Below are positions 30,273 to 41,300 of a DNA stretch of 64,000 bases, piece after piece. Each line of letters begins with the position of its first letter. Positions within the stretch are counted from its first letter, which is position 1. Location of the stretch: assembly GCA_018435665.1 (NCBI GenBank), contig JAHDND010000004.1:62001-126000 (forward strand), written 5' to 3'. The position numbers and the translations under genes were made by a program. The stretch is from Candidatus Thiosymbion sp. GTDB lineage: Bacteria > Pseudomonadota > Gammaproteobacteria > Chromatiales > Chromatiaceae. The notes under the pieces were generated by a model that worked only from the letters and a program-made list of their open reading frames with translations, was not told the DNA's origin and made no database searches.

Positions 30273-31124
30273 TTGATCCAATCCCCTGGGGTACTATACG
30301 TGGTGGCCACGCCCATGGGCAATCTGGCGGATATCAGTCAGCGCGCCCTGGACACCTTGGGGCGGGTTGACCTCATCGCCGCCGAGGACACCCGCCATAC
30401 CGCGGTACTCCTCGCGCACTATGGCCTGCGCACCCCGCTGATGGCCTGCCATGAGCATAACGAGGCCAGTCTGGCGCCTCGCCTCCTGGAGCGTTTGGCG
30501 GCGGGGGAGGACCTGGCCCTGGTTTCGGACGCCGGCACCCCCCTGATCAGCGATCCCGGCTATCCGCTGGTGGCTGCCGCCCGGGCCGCCGGGTTTCGGG
30601 TCGTGCCGATCCCCGGCCCCAATGCCGCCATCTGCGCCCTCTCCGCCGCCGGCCTGCCTAGTGACCGTTTTCTGTTCCTCGGCTTCCCGCCCCGGACCGC
30701 CGGTAAGCGCCGGGAACAGTTCGCCGCCCTGGCCCGGGAAACCGGGACCCTGGTCTTTTATGAGGCCGGTAATCGGGTCCTGGAGACCCTCGCCGACCTG
30801 GCCCAGGTCCTGGGCGATGAGCGCCGGGCGGTGGTGGCCCGGGAACTCACCAAACGCTTCGAAACCTTCCTCGCCGGCACCCTGGCGGACCTGCCTCCGC
30901 GCATCGCTGGCGATCCCGATCAGCAGAAGGGCGAATTCGTGCTGCTGGTGGCGGGTTGTCGCGATCAGGACACGGTGGCGGCGGAGGGTGAACGGGTCCT
31001 GCGCATCCTGGCCGGGACTCTGCCCCTCAAACAGGCCGCGGCCCTCGCCGCGGAGATTACCGGGGACAAGAAGAACCGCCTCTACGCCCTGGGGCTGGAG
31101 GCGGGCGAGGGGCGGGGCTCGTGA
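30273..31124 (+). CDS. rsmI: 16S rRNA (cytidine1402-2'-O)-methyltransferase
   Basis: This 283-residue SAM-dependent enzyme of the tetrapyrrole-methylase fold has YVVATPMGNLADISQRAL, DLIAAEDTRHTAVLL, LVSDAGTPLISDPGYPLV, VPIPGPNA and RFLFLGFPPR. It methylates the 2'-O of C1402 in 16S rRNA. The start is TTG 30273 with GGGAGG 7 bases before it. It is divergent from lpoA, the conserved gammaproteobacterial layout. Its leader is almost entirely a family 2 repeat unit. Confidence 0.96.
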   Translation: MIQSPGVLYVVATPMGNLADISQRALDTLGRVDLIAAEDTRHTAVLLAHYGLRTPLMACHEHNEASLAPRLLERLAAGEDLALVSDAGTPLISDPGYPLVAAARAAGFRVVPIPGPNAAICALSAAGLPSDRFLFLGFPPRTAGKRREQFAALARETGTLVFYEAGNRVLETLADLAQVLGDERRAVVARELTKRFETFLAGTLADLPPRIAGDPDQQKGEFVLLVAGCRDQDTVAAEGERVLRILAGTLPLKQAAALAAEITGDKKNRLYALGLEAGEGRGS

Positions 31125-31211
31125 TCATCCCCCCAACGGTCAGGGCCGCGGGGGGCGGTTATGGGAGATCCGATGGGTGATTCGGCCGCTATGGTGGCAG
31201 GCAAGCAGATA

Positions 31212-31285
31212 GACGTTAGCGTGAAAATCACGGGAAAGTCTCTTTTTATTAGGGGTGTGGCGTGCCGCCCCATGACAGTTAGGGG
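31212..31285. repeat. Intergenic repeat, family 2, single unit
   Basis: It opens with GACGTTAGCGTGAAA and a small inverted repeat CGTGA AAA TCACG. The central GGGG TGTGGCGTGCCG CCCC follows, then CATGACAGTTAGG. It lies in the 357-base gap between rsmI and the DUF302 gene, which holds nothing else recognised. Confidence 0.72.
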
Positions 31286-31481
31286 GGTGGCGCGGTAGGC
31301 AAGCGGTGAGACGACCTGATCGCTGCTGTGGCACCCGGCCCAGCGGGAGAACGCCGGCCGTCGCTGGCATGGACGGGGCGAAAGGTCCAAAATGTCACGC
31401 CTTAACCGCTTACGCGACCTGTTCAACCGTTTTCGTGTCCTGCCCCGTGAGGACCGCGCCTTGCCTTGGAGACCCCTCGAA

Positions 31482-31982
31482 ATGCGCAAAATGACTCTTG
31501 CCGCCCTGCTGGCCCTCTTGTCCCTGCTGATGACCTCCGTTGGGTTTGCCGAGCCGGCCGCCATGCCCAAGATTGCCGACACCGTGCTCAAGATGCCGCT
31601 GGCGGAGGGGGTCAGCGCGGACGATGCCATCGAGTCGATGAAGCTCCGTGCCAACGCGCTGAACTTCAAGCTGGTTGCCCACCTGCCCCTTTCGCAGCAA
31701 TTGAAGAGCATGGGCATCGACAGCAGGCGGGTGGAGATCTTCCAGTTCTGCGATGCGGCCATCGCCCATGACATGATCGCCCATGACATCGATTTCTCCG
31801 CTTATCTTCCTTGCCGCATCACCCTGATCGAGGACCGCGATGGCCATTACTGGCTGGTGACCCTGGACCTGGATCTGGTCATCCGCACCGCCGACCTCTC
31901 GCCGGGGCTCATGGAAAAGGCGATCAAGGTGCGTGACACCCTGCGCGAGATCATGGAAGCCGGCGCCAGCGGCGATCTCTGA
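31482..31982 (+). CDS. Periplasmic DUF302-family protein
   Basis: The 166-residue product has a cleavable signal peptide (MRKMTLAALLALLSLLMTSV, cut near GFA). Then comes a DUF302 domain: DDAIESMKLRANALNFKLV, with VEIFQFCDAAIAHDMI and YLPCRITLIED near the middle. DUF302 proteins are small periplasmic proteins of unknown role, often linked to sulfur or metal metabolism. ATG 31482 is chosen because it gives a proper signal peptide; ATG 31392 would add 30 basic residues and also has an upstream AAAGG. Confidence 0.82.
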   Translation: MRKMTLAALLALLSLLMTSVGFAEPAAMPKIADTVLKMPLAEGVSADDAIESMKLRANALNFKLVAHLPLSQQLKSMGIDSRRVEIFQFCDAAIAHDMIAHDIDFSAYLPCRITLIEDRDGHYWLVTLDLDLVIRTADLSPGLMEKAIKVRDTLREIMEAGASGDL

Positions 31983-32093
31983 TCCCGAGCCTTCTCGTCG
32001 CTGCCGAAAATTGCGCTTCGGCGTCCCGAGGTAACCGTTCAACCCTCACCCCCGAGGGGTAGCGTCTACCGCCCATGCCGCTGATTTTCTTGC

Positions 32094-32119
32094 TCCCTCC
32101 CCCATGGTGGGGGGAGGGT
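32094..32119. repeat. G/C-rich hairpin between the DUF302 gene and tetR
   Basis: CCCTCCCCC and GGGGGAGGG pair around a short loop containing ATGG. The two genes converge here, so it may serve as a weak bidirectional stop. Hairpins of this CCCTCCCCC type are common dispersed repeats in GC-rich proteobacteria. Confidence 0.6.
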
Positions 32120-32149
32120 TGGGGAGAGGGGGGCTGACCGATCAGGTTT

Positions 32150-32776
32150 CTAGAACAAGGATGCCAGCGCCCGGCGCAGGACCGGTAGCAGACGCGCCTT
32201 GTCGAGTCCTGGGTGGCTGATGGCCCGGGCAGGCAGGCCCTGAAAGATCGCCACCAGCACCTCGGTCACCGCCTCCGGCTCCCCCACCGCCGCTGCCTCA
32301 GCAACCTGGCCCGGCAGCCCCCGCGTCTTACGGGCGTCATGATAAAGGCGGACTAAGTGCTCGCGGATGGCGTCATCCGCGGCGCGCACGATGCTGGCCA
32401 CCGCGGAATTGCGACCCCCCTCGGCGAGGATCTCCAGGCCCAGGGCGGCCTGGTCCGGGTCCGTTTGTTGCTCCAGGGTGACCGCGACCCGGTCCAGCAT
32501 GGCCTGAAGGGGGTCCACGGCGGCCTCGATCTCGGCGAACAGGGCCAGCGACTGGTCCAGCCGCTGCTGCACTAGGGCGGCGATCATCGCCTCCTTGCCG
32601 GGAAAGAAATGGTAGAGGTTGCCCGGGCTCATGCTCGCCGCCTTGGCGATGCGGGCAATGCTGGCGCCATGAAAGCCCTCGCGGACGAAGCAGGCGGCGG
32701 CGGCGTCCAGGATCTGCTGGCGCCGGAGCTGGCCCCGCTCCTCCGGGTCCGTCAGGGCCGCCGGGGACTCAGCCAT
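32150..32776 (-). CDS. TetR-family repressor of the adjacent RND pump (predicted)
   Basis: This 208-residue protein has an N-terminal helix-turn-helix ([20 protein letters not shown], then [20 protein letters not shown]) and a helical ligand-binding C-half. TetR repressors next to RND pumps usually control them. Here the gene is the last of the pump operon, overlapping the RND gene by 8 bases, so it would be autoregulated. The palindrome at 37332-37347 is its likely site. Confidence 0.92.
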   Translation of the reverse strand: MAESPAALTDPEERGQLRRQQILDAAAACFVREGFHGASIARIAKAASMSPGNLYHFFPGKEAMIAALVQQRLDQSLALFAEIEAAVDPLQAMLDRVAVTLEQQTDPDQAALGLEILAEGGRNSAVASIVRAADDAIREHLVRLYHDARKTRGLPGQVAEAAAVGEPEAVTEVLVAIFQGLPARAISHPGLDKARLLPVLRRALASLF

Positions 32777-35700
32777 GGGCGGGGGCCGCGCTGTTCCCGG
32801 GGGCGGGCCCGGAGGCGGGGCCAGGCCCAGGGTTCGAGGTGCCTGATAAGGCTGGAGAGCGTTCCGTGCCGGCCGTCACGGGAGATGCGCCCGGCCCCGC
32901 CTCCCCGCGTTGGCCCGCGGCTCGGCTGGCGGGGCTGGTTAGCCCCCGGCGCCACCGTCCCCGGATCAGGACGAAGAAGAGCGGCACGAAGAAGACCCCC
33001 AGCAGGGTGCTGGCGGCCACGCCACCCAGGACGCCGGTACCCACCGAGTTCTGGCCGCCGGAGCCGGCCCCGGTGCTGATGGCCAGGGGCAGGACGCCGA
33101 AGCCAAAGGCCAGGGAGGTCATGACGATGGGTCGGATACGCAACCTGGCCGCTTCCAGAGCGGCGCTCATGGCGCTGCGGCCCTCCTCCTGGAGGGTGCG
33201 GGCGAACTCGACGATGAGGATGGCGTTCTTGGCCGCCAGACCGATGGTGGCGAGCAGGCCTACCTGAAAATAGATGTCGCTCGGCAGTCCCCGCCCCAGG
33301 GCGGCCAGGACGGCGCCCAGGACCCCGATGGGCACGCCGAGGATGACGGCGAAGGGCACGGACCAGCTCTCGTAGAGGGCGGCCAGGGTCAGGAAGACCA
33401 CCAGGATGGACAGGGTATAGAGCAAGGGCGCCTGGGCCCCGGCGGCGCGCTCCTCGTAGGAGATGCCGGTCCATTCCAGGCCGATGCCGGGTGGCAGCTT
33501 GGCCACCAGTTCCTCCACCGCCGCCATGGCCTCGCCGGTGCTCCGGCCGGGCGCGGCCTGGCCCAGGATCTCCGCCGAGGGCAGGCCGTTGAAACGCTCC
33601 AGCCGCGGCGAGCCATAGACCCACTTGATATCGGCGAAGGCGGAGAAGGGCACCATCTCCCCCTGTTTGTTACGGACGTACCAGGCGTCCAGGTCCTCGG
33701 GCAGCATGCGGAAGGGGGTGTCGGCCTGGAGATAGACGCGCTTGACCCGCCCCTCGTGGACGAAGTCGTCGACATAGGCGCTACCCCAGGCCACCGCCAG
33801 GGTACGGTTGATGTCCGCCAGGGACAGGCCCAGGGCCCCGGCGCGGGTGCGGTCCACCTCCACCTGAAGCTGGGGCTCGTCGTCGCGGCCGTTGGGGCGC
33901 ACCCCCATCAGCCGCGGGTCCTGGCTGGCCATGCCCATGAATTGCCCCTTGGCCGCCATCATCGCCGCGTGGCCCAGGCCGACCCGATCCTGAAGCTGGA
34001 CGTTCCAGCCGGTGGCGGTGCCCAGTTCCACCACCGCCGGGGGCGGGAAGGCGAAGACCATGGCGTCGCGGATGCCGGCGAAGGCCTGCATGGCCCGCCC
34101 GGCGACGGCCTTGACCCCCAGGTCCGGCCGCTGGCGTTCGGACCAGTCCTTGAGCTTGACGAAGCCGATGGCCATGTTCTGGCCCTGGCCGGCGAAACTG
34201 AAGCCGGCGACGGTGATGAACTCCTGGACCGCCTCCGGCTCATTCTCGAGGAAGTGCCGCTCGATCTGCTCCAGGACCGCCTCGGTCCGTTCCAGGGTGG
34301 CCCCGGCGGGCAGCACCGCCTGCATGATGAGGATGCCCTGGTCCTCATCCGGCAGGAAGGAACTCGGCAGGCGCGGATAGAGCCAGGCCAGGGCCCCCAC
34401 CAGCAGCAGATAGACGGCGAAGAAGACCCAGCGTTGGTTGAGCATGAACCCGGTGCCACGGGTGTAGAGCCCGACGCTGCGATTGAAGTTGCGGTTGAAC
34501 CAGCCCAGAAAGCCGGTGCGCCGCTCGAGGCCCTCATGGTCCAGGGGCTTGAGCAGGCTCGCCGTCAGGGCTGGGGTCAGGGTCAGGGCCACCAGCACCG
34601 ACAACAGCATGGCCGAGACGATGGTGATGGAGAACTGACGGTAGATGACGCCGGTGGAGCCGCCGAAGAAGGCCATGGGCACGAAGACCGCCGACAGGAC
34701 CAGGGCGATGCCGATGATGGCGCTGGTGATCTGGTCCATGGACTTGCGCGTCGCCTCCCGCGGCGGCAACCGGTCCTCGTGCATGACCCGGGCGACGTTC
34801 TCCACCACCACGATGGCGTCGTCCACCAGCAGGCCGATGGCCAGGACCATGGCGAAGAGGGTCAGGGTGTTGATGCTGTAGCCAAAGGCCGCCAGCACGC
34901 CGAAGGTGCCCAGCAGGACCACCGGCACGGCGATGGCCGGGATCAGGGTGGCGCGGAAGTTCTGCAGGAAGAGGTACATCACCAGGAAGACCAGGGCCAC
35001 GGCCTCGAAAAGGGTGGTCACCACCTTGCCGATGGAGATGCGCACGAAGGGCGTGGTGTCGTAGGGGAAGACGTATTCCATTCCGGGAGGAAAATAGGCC
35101 GCCAGTTCCTCGACCTTACGTTTGATGGCATCGGCGGTCTCTAGGGCGTTGGCCCCGGTGGCGAGGCGGATGGCCATGCCGGCGGAGGGCTTGCCCAGAT
35201 GACGGCCGTTGCGGCTGTAGCTCTCGCTGCCCAGGGCGATGCGCGCCACGTCGCGCAGATAGACCACGGCCCCGTCCTCCTGGGTGCGCAGGCGGATGGC
35301 GCCAAACTCCTCCGGGGAGCTCAGGCGGCTCTGGACGTTGACCGTGGCGGTGAACTGCTGGCCGGCATCCGCCGGGCGGGCGCCGAGCTGGCCGGCGGAG
35401 ACCTGGGCATTCTCCGCCTCGATGGCGGTCCAGGCCTCCCCCGGAGTCAGGCCGAACTGATTCAGTCGGTGGGGATCGAGCCAGATGCGCATGGCGTACT
35501 GGGTCTCGAACATGGTCACCTCGCCCACCCCGGGGAGTCGGCTGAGGGGGTCCTTGACCATGGAGTTGGCGTAGTCGCCGAGGTCGGCCTTGCTCAGACG
35601 TCCGTCACGGGAGACGAAGGCCACCACCATGAGGAAGTTGCGCACCGACTTGGCCACGGTGAGGCCCTGCTGGCGCACCTCCTCCGGCAGCAACGGGGTG

Positions 35701-36041
35701 GCCAGTTGCAGCTTGTTCTGGACCTGCATCTGCGCCGTGTCGGGATCGACGCCGTTGGCGAAGGTCAGGGTGATGGTGGCCTGGCCGTTGGACTCGCTGG
35801 TGGAGGACATGTAGCGCAGGCCATCGAGGCCGTTCATCTGCTGTTCGATGATCTGGGTCACCGAGTCCTGCACCGTCTGCGCCGAGGCCCCGGGATAGTT
35901 GGCGGTGATGGCGATGGCCGGCGGGGCGATGGCCGGGTACTGGCTGATGGGCAGGGTCCAGATCGCCAGGACCCCCGCGAGCATGATGAGGATGGCGATC
36001 ACCCAGGCGAAGACCGGGCGGTCGATGAAGAAACGGGCCAT
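32769..36041 (-). CDS. RND efflux transporter, AcrB/MexB (HAE1) family
   Basis: This 1090-residue inner-membrane pump starts [19 protein letters not shown]4 carries the proton-relay pair in [16 protein letters not shown] (about residues 406-407). Two large periplasmic loops and twelve TM helices are evident, with the second half repeating ([20 protein letters not shown]). It should expel drugs or other hydrophobic compounds with the membrane fusion protein upstream and an outer-membrane channel not in this window. The C-terminus carries ~50 extra residues ending in a Pro/Gly/Ala-rich repeat ([18 protein letters not shown]). Confidence 0.96.
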   Translation of the reverse strand: MARFFIDRPVFAWVIAILIMLAGVLAIWTLPISQYPAIAPPAIAITANYPGASAQTVQDSVTQIIEQQMNGLDGLRYMSSTSESNGQATITLTFANGVDPDTAQMQVQNKLQLATPLLPEEVRQQGLTVAKSVRNFLMVVAFVSRDGRLSKADLGDYANSMVKDPLSRLPGVGEVTMFETQYAMRIWLDPHRLNQFGLTPGEAWTAIEAENAQVSAGQLGARPADAGQQFTATVNVQSRLSSPEEFGAIRLRTQEDGAVVYLRDVARIALGSESYSRNGRHLGKPSAGMAIRLATGANALETADAIKRKVEELAAYFPPGMEYVFPYDTTPFVRISIGKVVTTLFEAVALVFLVMYLFLQNFRATLIPAIAVPVVLLGTFGVLAAFGYSINTLTLFAMVLAIGLLVDDAIVVVENVARVMHEDRLPPREATRKSMDQITSAIIGIALVLSAVFVPMAFFGGSTGVIYRQFSITIVSAMLLSVLVALTLTPALTASLLKPLDHEGLERRTGFLGWFNRNFNRSVGLYTRGTGFMLNQRWVFFAVYLLLVGALAWLYPRLPSSFLPDEDQGILIMQAVLPAGATLERTEAVLEQIERHFLENEPEAVQEFITVAGFSFAGQGQNMAIGFVKLKDWSERQRPDLGVKAVAGRAMQAFAGIRDAMVFAFPPPAVVELGTATGWNVQLQDRVGLGHAAMMAAKGQFMGMASQDPRLMGVRPNGRDDEPQLQVEVDRTRAGALGLSLADINRTLAVAWGSAYVDDFVHEGRVKRVYLQADTPFRMLPEDLDAWYVRNKQGEMVPFSAFADIKWVYGSPRLERFNGLPSAEILGQAAPGRSTGEAMAAVEELVAKLPPGIGLEWTGISYEERAAGAQAPLLYTLSILVVFLTLAALYESWSVPFAVILGVPIGVLGAVLAALGRGLPSDIYFQVGLLATIGLAAKNAILIVEFARTLQEEGRSAMSAALEAARLRIRPIVMTSLAFGFGVLPLAISTGAGSGGQNSVGTGVLGGVAASTLLGVFFVPLFFVLIRGRWRRGLTSPASRAAGQRGEAGPGASPVTAGTERSPALSGTSNPGPGPASGPAPGNSAAPAHG

Positions 36042-36089
36042 GGGGCAATCTCCCAGTGAGGGGCGGCGGAGGGGCGGCGCGGGGTGCGG

Positions 36090-37298
36090 CTAGGGGGCCT
36101 GCGTCGCCGGGGCCTGGGTCGCCGGCGCCCAGTCGACGGCCTTGGCCGGGCTGCCGGGGCGGGCCTTCTGCAGGCCATCGACGATCAGGCGCTCGCCGGG
36201 CTGAAGACCGGCGGAGACCAGCCAGCGGTTACCCTGGGCGCGGTCAACCTCGACCCGACGCTGTTCCACCACCCCCTCCGCGGTCAGGATCATGGCCTGG
36301 GCCTGGCCCTGACGGTCCTGCTGAATGGCCTGTTGGGGGACCAGGACGGCGTCCGGCCGGACCCCTTCCTCGACCTGGGCGCGCACGAACATGCCCGGCA
36401 GGAGCAGGGCATCCGGATTGGGGAAGGTCGCTCGCAGGGTCACGGTCCCCGTGCCCTGATCAACGCTGACCTCGGCGAATTCCAGGCGCCCGGCATGAGG
36501 GTAGGGCGAGCCATCCTCCAGGGTCAGGGTCACCTTGGGCAGCTCCCCCGGCGTCCGCCGCAACTGGCCATCCTCCAGGTCACGACGCAGGCGCAGGAGC
36601 TGGGCCGCGGACTGGGTGAGGTCGACGTAGATGGGATCGAGCTGCTGGACCGTCGCCAGGGCCAGTTCCTGATTGGCGGTCACCAGGGCCCCCTGGGTCA
36701 CGGCGGAGCGGCCGATGTGGCCGTCGATGGGGGCGAGGATGCGGGTGTAATCCAGCTCGATGCGCGCCTTGGCCAGGTCGGCCTCGGCCACCTTGAGGTT
36801 GGCCTGGGCCTCCTTCATGGCGGCCTGGGCGTCGTCGAATTGCTCCCGGCTGGTCCCCTTGCTCTTGAGGAGATCGGCGTAGCGATCGGCCTTCTGCTCG
36901 GCCCGTTCCAGGGTGGCCCGGGCCCGGAGCAGGGCGGCCTCGGCGCTGTCCCGGGCCGCCTCGAAGCGTGCCGGATCGATGAGATAGAGCGGGTCCCCGG
37001 CCTTGATCTGACTGCCCTCCTGGTAGTCCCGCGACTTGATGATGCCGCCGACCTGGGGCCGGATCTCGGCGATGCGGAAGGGGGTGGTGCGTCCGACCAG
37101 TTCCGCCGTCAGGGTTGCCGGCTCCGTCGCCAGGGTGATGACCCCCACCTCCGGCGGTGGCATCTGGCCCCCGGGTCCGCCGGGTCCCCCCGGACCGCCG
37201 CCCCCCGGGGCCTTGCCCTGTCCACAGCCGGCGATCAAAAAGGTGGCGCAGAGACCCGCCAACGGCAGGATGGCGAAAGCATGACGGCGAGAACCCAT
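36090..37298 (-). CDS. RND membrane fusion protein (AcrA/MexA family lipoprotein)
   Basis: This 402-residue protein has a lipoprotein signal with lipobox LIAGC (Cys near residue 25) followed by a Gly/Pro-rich linker. Lipoyl halves (FRIAEIRPQVGGIIKSRDYQ and TRILAPIDGHIGRSAVTQG), a coiled-coil hairpin (residues ~115-180) and beta-barrel segments follow. It bridges the RND pump to an outer-membrane channel. It is first in the operon, 48 bases upstream of the pump gene. Confidence 0.95.
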   Translation of the reverse strand: MGSRRHAFAILPLAGLCATFLIAGCGQGKAPGGGGPGGPGGPGGQMPPPEVGVITLATEPATLTAELVGRTTPFRIAEIRPQVGGIIKSRDYQEGSQIKAGDPLYLIDPARFEAARDSAEAALLRARATLERAEQKADRYADLLKSKGTSREQFDDAQAAMKEAQANLKVAEADLAKARIELDYTRILAPIDGHIGRSAVTQGALVTANQELALATVQQLDPIYVDLTQSAAQLLRLRRDLEDGQLRRTPGELPKVTLTLEDGSPYPHAGRLEFAEVSVDQGTGTVTLRATFPNPDALLLPGMFVRAQVEEGVRPDAVLVPQQAIQQDRQGQAQAMILTAEGVVEQRRVEVDRAQGNRWLVSAGLQPGERLIVDGLQKARPGSPAKAVDWAPATQAPATQAP

Positions 37299-37331
37299 GG
37301 AGAACCTCGCGGGAGGGGGCAGGACAGTCTT

Positions 37332-37347
37332 GAATGAACGTTTATTC
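37332..37347. promoter_or_regulatory. Predicted TetR operator upstream of the RND operon
   Basis: GAATGAACGTTTATTC is a palindrome with one mismatched pair (arms GAATGAAC / GTTTATTC), 34 bases upstream of the membrane-fusion gene start. It stands out as AT-rich in GC-rich DNA. Size and position fit a TetR dimer site. The rest of the 346-base gap is C/T-rich low complexity (37380-37510). Confidence 0.6.
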
Positions 37348-37644
37348 TACGGGCCTGGTGGATGGCGGGCAAATCGCCGGCCCCCCCCAGGCGCCCCCAG
37401 GTCGCTTCCTCCCAGTTCCTCCAGGCCCAGTCAGGTTCCCCAACCACTCCAGCCCCCAGGCCCACCCAGGCACCACAACCGCTCCAATCCCCGAAGCCCC
37501 TTCCCCTGGCTCCCCCTAGTCGGGAGTAGCGCCGGGTGAGAGAGACAATTGTCATTGAACGGTAACCAAACCTTCATAAAACCTGAATATGCTGAATGCT
37601 CCTGACACTTAGTCTCATTAGACAAACAATGACTTGGAGGTAAT

Positions 37645-37908
37645 ATGAAAAAAATACTGGGCATTGCCCTGCTCCTGATCTCATCCGTGGCCCTGGCTGC
37701 CGAGGATGAGGCGGCGCTGAAAAAGCAAATGGCCGAGGCCTGTGCCCCCTTGTTTGCTTCTGGTGGCGCCTGCGCGGACCTGGCCAAGGGGACGCGCAAA
37801 TGCACCCGGCAAAACGTTGACAAGGGCGGCGAGGCCTGCGTGGCCTTTGAGAAGGCCAACAAGGCATTCTTCGATGCCGGCATGAACGATCCCATCATCA
37901 AGAAGTAG
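37645..37908 (+). CDS. Small secreted four-cysteine protein, unknown
   Basis: The 87-residue product has a classical signal peptide (MKKILGIALLLISSVALA, cut before AED). The mature part of ~69 residues has four cysteines (ACAP, GACAD, RKCTRQ, EACVAF), likely two disulfides, and is helical. A strong ribosome site GGAGG lies 6 bases before the ATG. It stands alone, with AT-rich upstream DNA (37545-37640) containing a possible TTGTCA-N18-TTCATA promoter. No family was recognised. Confidence 0.82.
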   Translation: MKKILGIALLLISSVALAAEDEAALKKQMAEACAPLFASGGACADLAKGTRKCTRQNVDKGGEACVAFEKANKAFFDAGMNDPIIKK

Positions 37909-38056
37909 TGGGTGTCGTTATCCCCACTGATTGGGAAGAGCACCCGCTTGCAGTCTTGATGACCTCGCCCTATTGGCGACCCGGTCGATGTTTTCCGATG
38001 CTGCAAGCAAGGCCCTGACCCCGACAAAGCCGTCTCAACCCGAGAAGGGGATGATG

Positions 38057-38084
38057 CCTGGCTGGGTTTGACACCCCAGCCAGG
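38057..38084 (+). terminator. Strong hairpin downstream of the small secreted protein gene
   Basis: A perfect 10-base stem CCTGGCTGGG / CCCAGCCAGG has an 8-base loop and lies 150 bases past the stop. No T run follows, so it may be a processing or rho-dependent end rather than an intrinsic terminator. The rest of 37909-38390 shows only a weak TTGATT-N15-TACAAT promoter near 38275-38301 for the kinase gene. Confidence 0.5.
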
Positions 38085-38390
38085 CCCTTCCATCGCGATC
38101 CCACCGCCGGTCCATCATCACGCTTTGCTGCCGGCATTCATTGGCCCCCGTTCATTAAATCTCGCTGGTTGAGGGCCACTCCTGACGGGGTGCGGAAGAA
38201 ACCTGCCAATAATTCATTGCCCGTCGGAGGTACTTGCCCTTAGCTTGTCACGGTCCCGCCCGGGTGGCCGCCCCTTGATTTGCCCGTCTGTACGCTACAA
38301 TTGTCGCCTTTAAAGGCTTGCCATACCTGACGCGCCGGTTGTGAGAGCCTTTCCGGTGTTCCCCAGCCAATCAGAGGAGTGAAGTCTGTC

Positions 38391-41300
38391 ATGGACCCGC
38401 CAGAATCAAACCCGCCACAGACCTCATCCCGCGCGGTAGGAGAATACCCGTCGGAGAAAAGGCTTTCCCCGGGCCGGTCGCCGACCCACGTGGTTGGCAT
38501 TGGCGCCTCGGCGGGGGGGCTGGAGGCCCTGGAGCGCCTCTTCCGCGCCATGCCCCTCGACACCGGCATGGCCTTCGTCGTCATCCAGCACCTGTCACCG
38601 GACTTCAAGAGCCTCATGGACGAGCTCATGGAGCGCTTCACCCGCATGCCCGCCATCCCCGTCCACGAGACCCAGGCGGTGCGGCCCAACACCATCTACC
38701 TCTTACCGCCGGCCAAGGACATCGTCATCCAGGGTGACCGCCTCATCACCCGCGACCGCGCCAAGGACGGGTCCCTGGCCCTGCCCATCAACACCTTCTT
38801 CCGCTCCCTGGCCACCGCATGGGGGGAAAATTCAGCGGCCATCGTCCTCTCCGGCACCGGATCGGACGGCAGCAACGGGCTGATCGACATCCACGATGCC
38901 GGCGGCCTGGTGCTGGTGGAGTCCCCGGAGTCGGCGCGCTTCGATGGCATGCCCCAGAGCGCCATCAATACCCGCTGCGTGGACGCGGTCCTCATGCCGG
39001 AGGATATCCCCGAAACCCTGACGGAATTCGCCGCCGATCCCGAGGCCCTGCGCGCCATGCTCCGCCTGCGCCACGACGAGGGGCCCCTCAGTGGCCTGCC
39101 GGCGATCCTGGACTTGCTCCACAAGGCCTACAACATCGATTTCGCCAGCTACAAGCCGACGACCATCACCCGGCGCATCGCCCGGCGGCTGTCCCTGGAC
39201 CTCAGTGGCACCAACGTCGAGGACTATGCCCGGCGCCTCGCCACCGATCCCAATGAGCTCAACTTGCTCTATAGGGACCTACTGATCGGCGTCACCCGCT
39301 TCTTCCGAGATCCCGAGGCCTTCGATCTGGTGCGGGACCAGGTCATCCCCGGCATTCTCGATCAGATCCCAACCGGCCAGGAGGTGCGGGTCTGGATTTG
39401 CGGTTGCTCCACCGGCGAGGAGGCTTACAGCCTGGCCATCCTGTTCCTGGAGACCTTCGCCCGGCAGGGTCGCGTCCCCCTGATCAAGGTCCTGGCCACC
39501 GACCTCCACGAACAATCGGTGCAGGTCGCCTCCGAGGGCGTCTACCGCGAAGAGGCCCTGACCGAGGTCCCGGCGGGGCTGCGCGCCGCCTATTTCGAGC
39601 CCCAGGGCGAGGGCCGCTGGAAGGTCCTGCCCCATCTGCGCCAGTCCCTGGTCTTTTCCGTCCACAACCTCCTCAAGGACCCGCCCTTCACCAAGATCGA
39701 CCTGGTCAGTTGCCGCAATCTCCTCATCTACCTGCTGCCCAATGCCCAGGCCAAGGCCATCGCCAATTTCCATTACGCCCTGCGCCTCAACGGCGTCCTG
39801 CTCCTGGGCGCCAGCGAGTCCCTCGGCAGCCTGACCGACGAGTTCGAGACCCTCGACCGCCAGTGGAAGCTCTACCGCAAGCACCGCGAGAGCCGTGCAC
39901 TGACCGGTCTGCGGGCGCCGATGGATCAGGCCCTCTATCCTAGCCCCCGGGGCATGACCTCCACCGGGGTGCTCCTCAACCGGCTATACGATGCCCTCCT
40001 CGACCGCTTCATCCCCGCCGGCTTTCTGGTCAACGACCAGCACCAGATCCTGCACGTCTTCGGGGATGCCGCCCGCTTCCTCACCCCCCGCCGTGGACGC
40101 TTCAGCGGTGACCTGATCTCCCTGCTGGCCAGCAATCCCCTCAGCCTCGCCCTCACCTCCGCCCTGCGCAACTGCGCCAAGCAGGAGAAGTCGGTCACCA
40201 TGCAGAGCGTGATCATCAAGGTGGGGGAGGGCCGGGAGGAACGCCTGGAGGTCCGGGTCGAACCCCTGGGGGATAGGGCCGCCGGCGGCCCCTGCTATGT
40301 TGTTCTGCTGAACGCGGAACGCCCCACTGAACGGGTGACCGAGCCCACCCATGTCCCGCATGATTTCAGCGTCGGCGCCGAGGTGGCGGAATACATCCGC
40401 GAGTTGGAACTGGAACTGCATCGCGCCCGGGAGTCGGTGCAGACCACGGTCGAGGAGCTGGAAACCAGCAACGAGGAGCTCCAGGCCACCAACGAGGAAC
40501 TCCTTGCCGCCAACGAAGAGTTGCAAAGCACCAACGAGGAGCTGCATTCGGTCAATGAGGAGCTCTACAGCGTCAACGCCGAGCACGAGCTCAAGATCGA
40601 GGAGCTGAACAAGGCGACCAGCGATCTGCGCAATCTGATGCAGTCCACCGATACGGCGACCATCTTCATCGATGGCGACTACCGCATTCGCCTCTTCACC
40701 CCCCGCGCCGTCGAGATCTTCAACCTCATGCCGCAGGATATCGGCCGCGATCTACGGCATTTTCAGTCCATCCGCCCCGATCGCGACCTGTTCGGCGACA
40801 TTGGCGAGGTGCTGGCCAGCGGCGCCGGGGTTGAACGCCAGCTCAACCTGGGGGAGGAGACCAGCTTCCTGAGGCGCTGCATGCCCTATCAGAACGTCCA
40901 GGGTCGGCAGATGGGGGTGGTCATCAACTACGTCGACACCAGCGGCATCAGCCGCATGCACCGCCAGCTCGACGAACTTCAGCATCATTCGGAGGAGGTC
41001 AGCCGCGCTCACCGCGCCATGAGCCAGTTCCTAGCCAACATGAGCCATGAGCTGCGCACCCCCCTCAATGCCCTCATCGGCATGGCCTATCTCCTGGGCC
41101 GTACGGAACTGACCGCCGATCAGCGCGAGCAACTGGCCACCATCGAGATCGCCAGCCGCAGTCTCATGGCCATCATTAACGACATTCTCGACCTGTCGAA
41201 GATCCAGGCCGGGGCCATGCAGCTCGAGCTCCAGCCGTTCAGTCTCCCGGGGTTGCTGGAGGAGCTCCAGCAAATGTTCCGGCCCCTGGCGGCGGAGAAG

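Noticed and set aside
33756..36059. Plus-strand frames opposite the RND transporter
   Set aside because: Composition is typical of antisense frames (H, Q, G, D-rich); the RND protein on the minus strand is complete.
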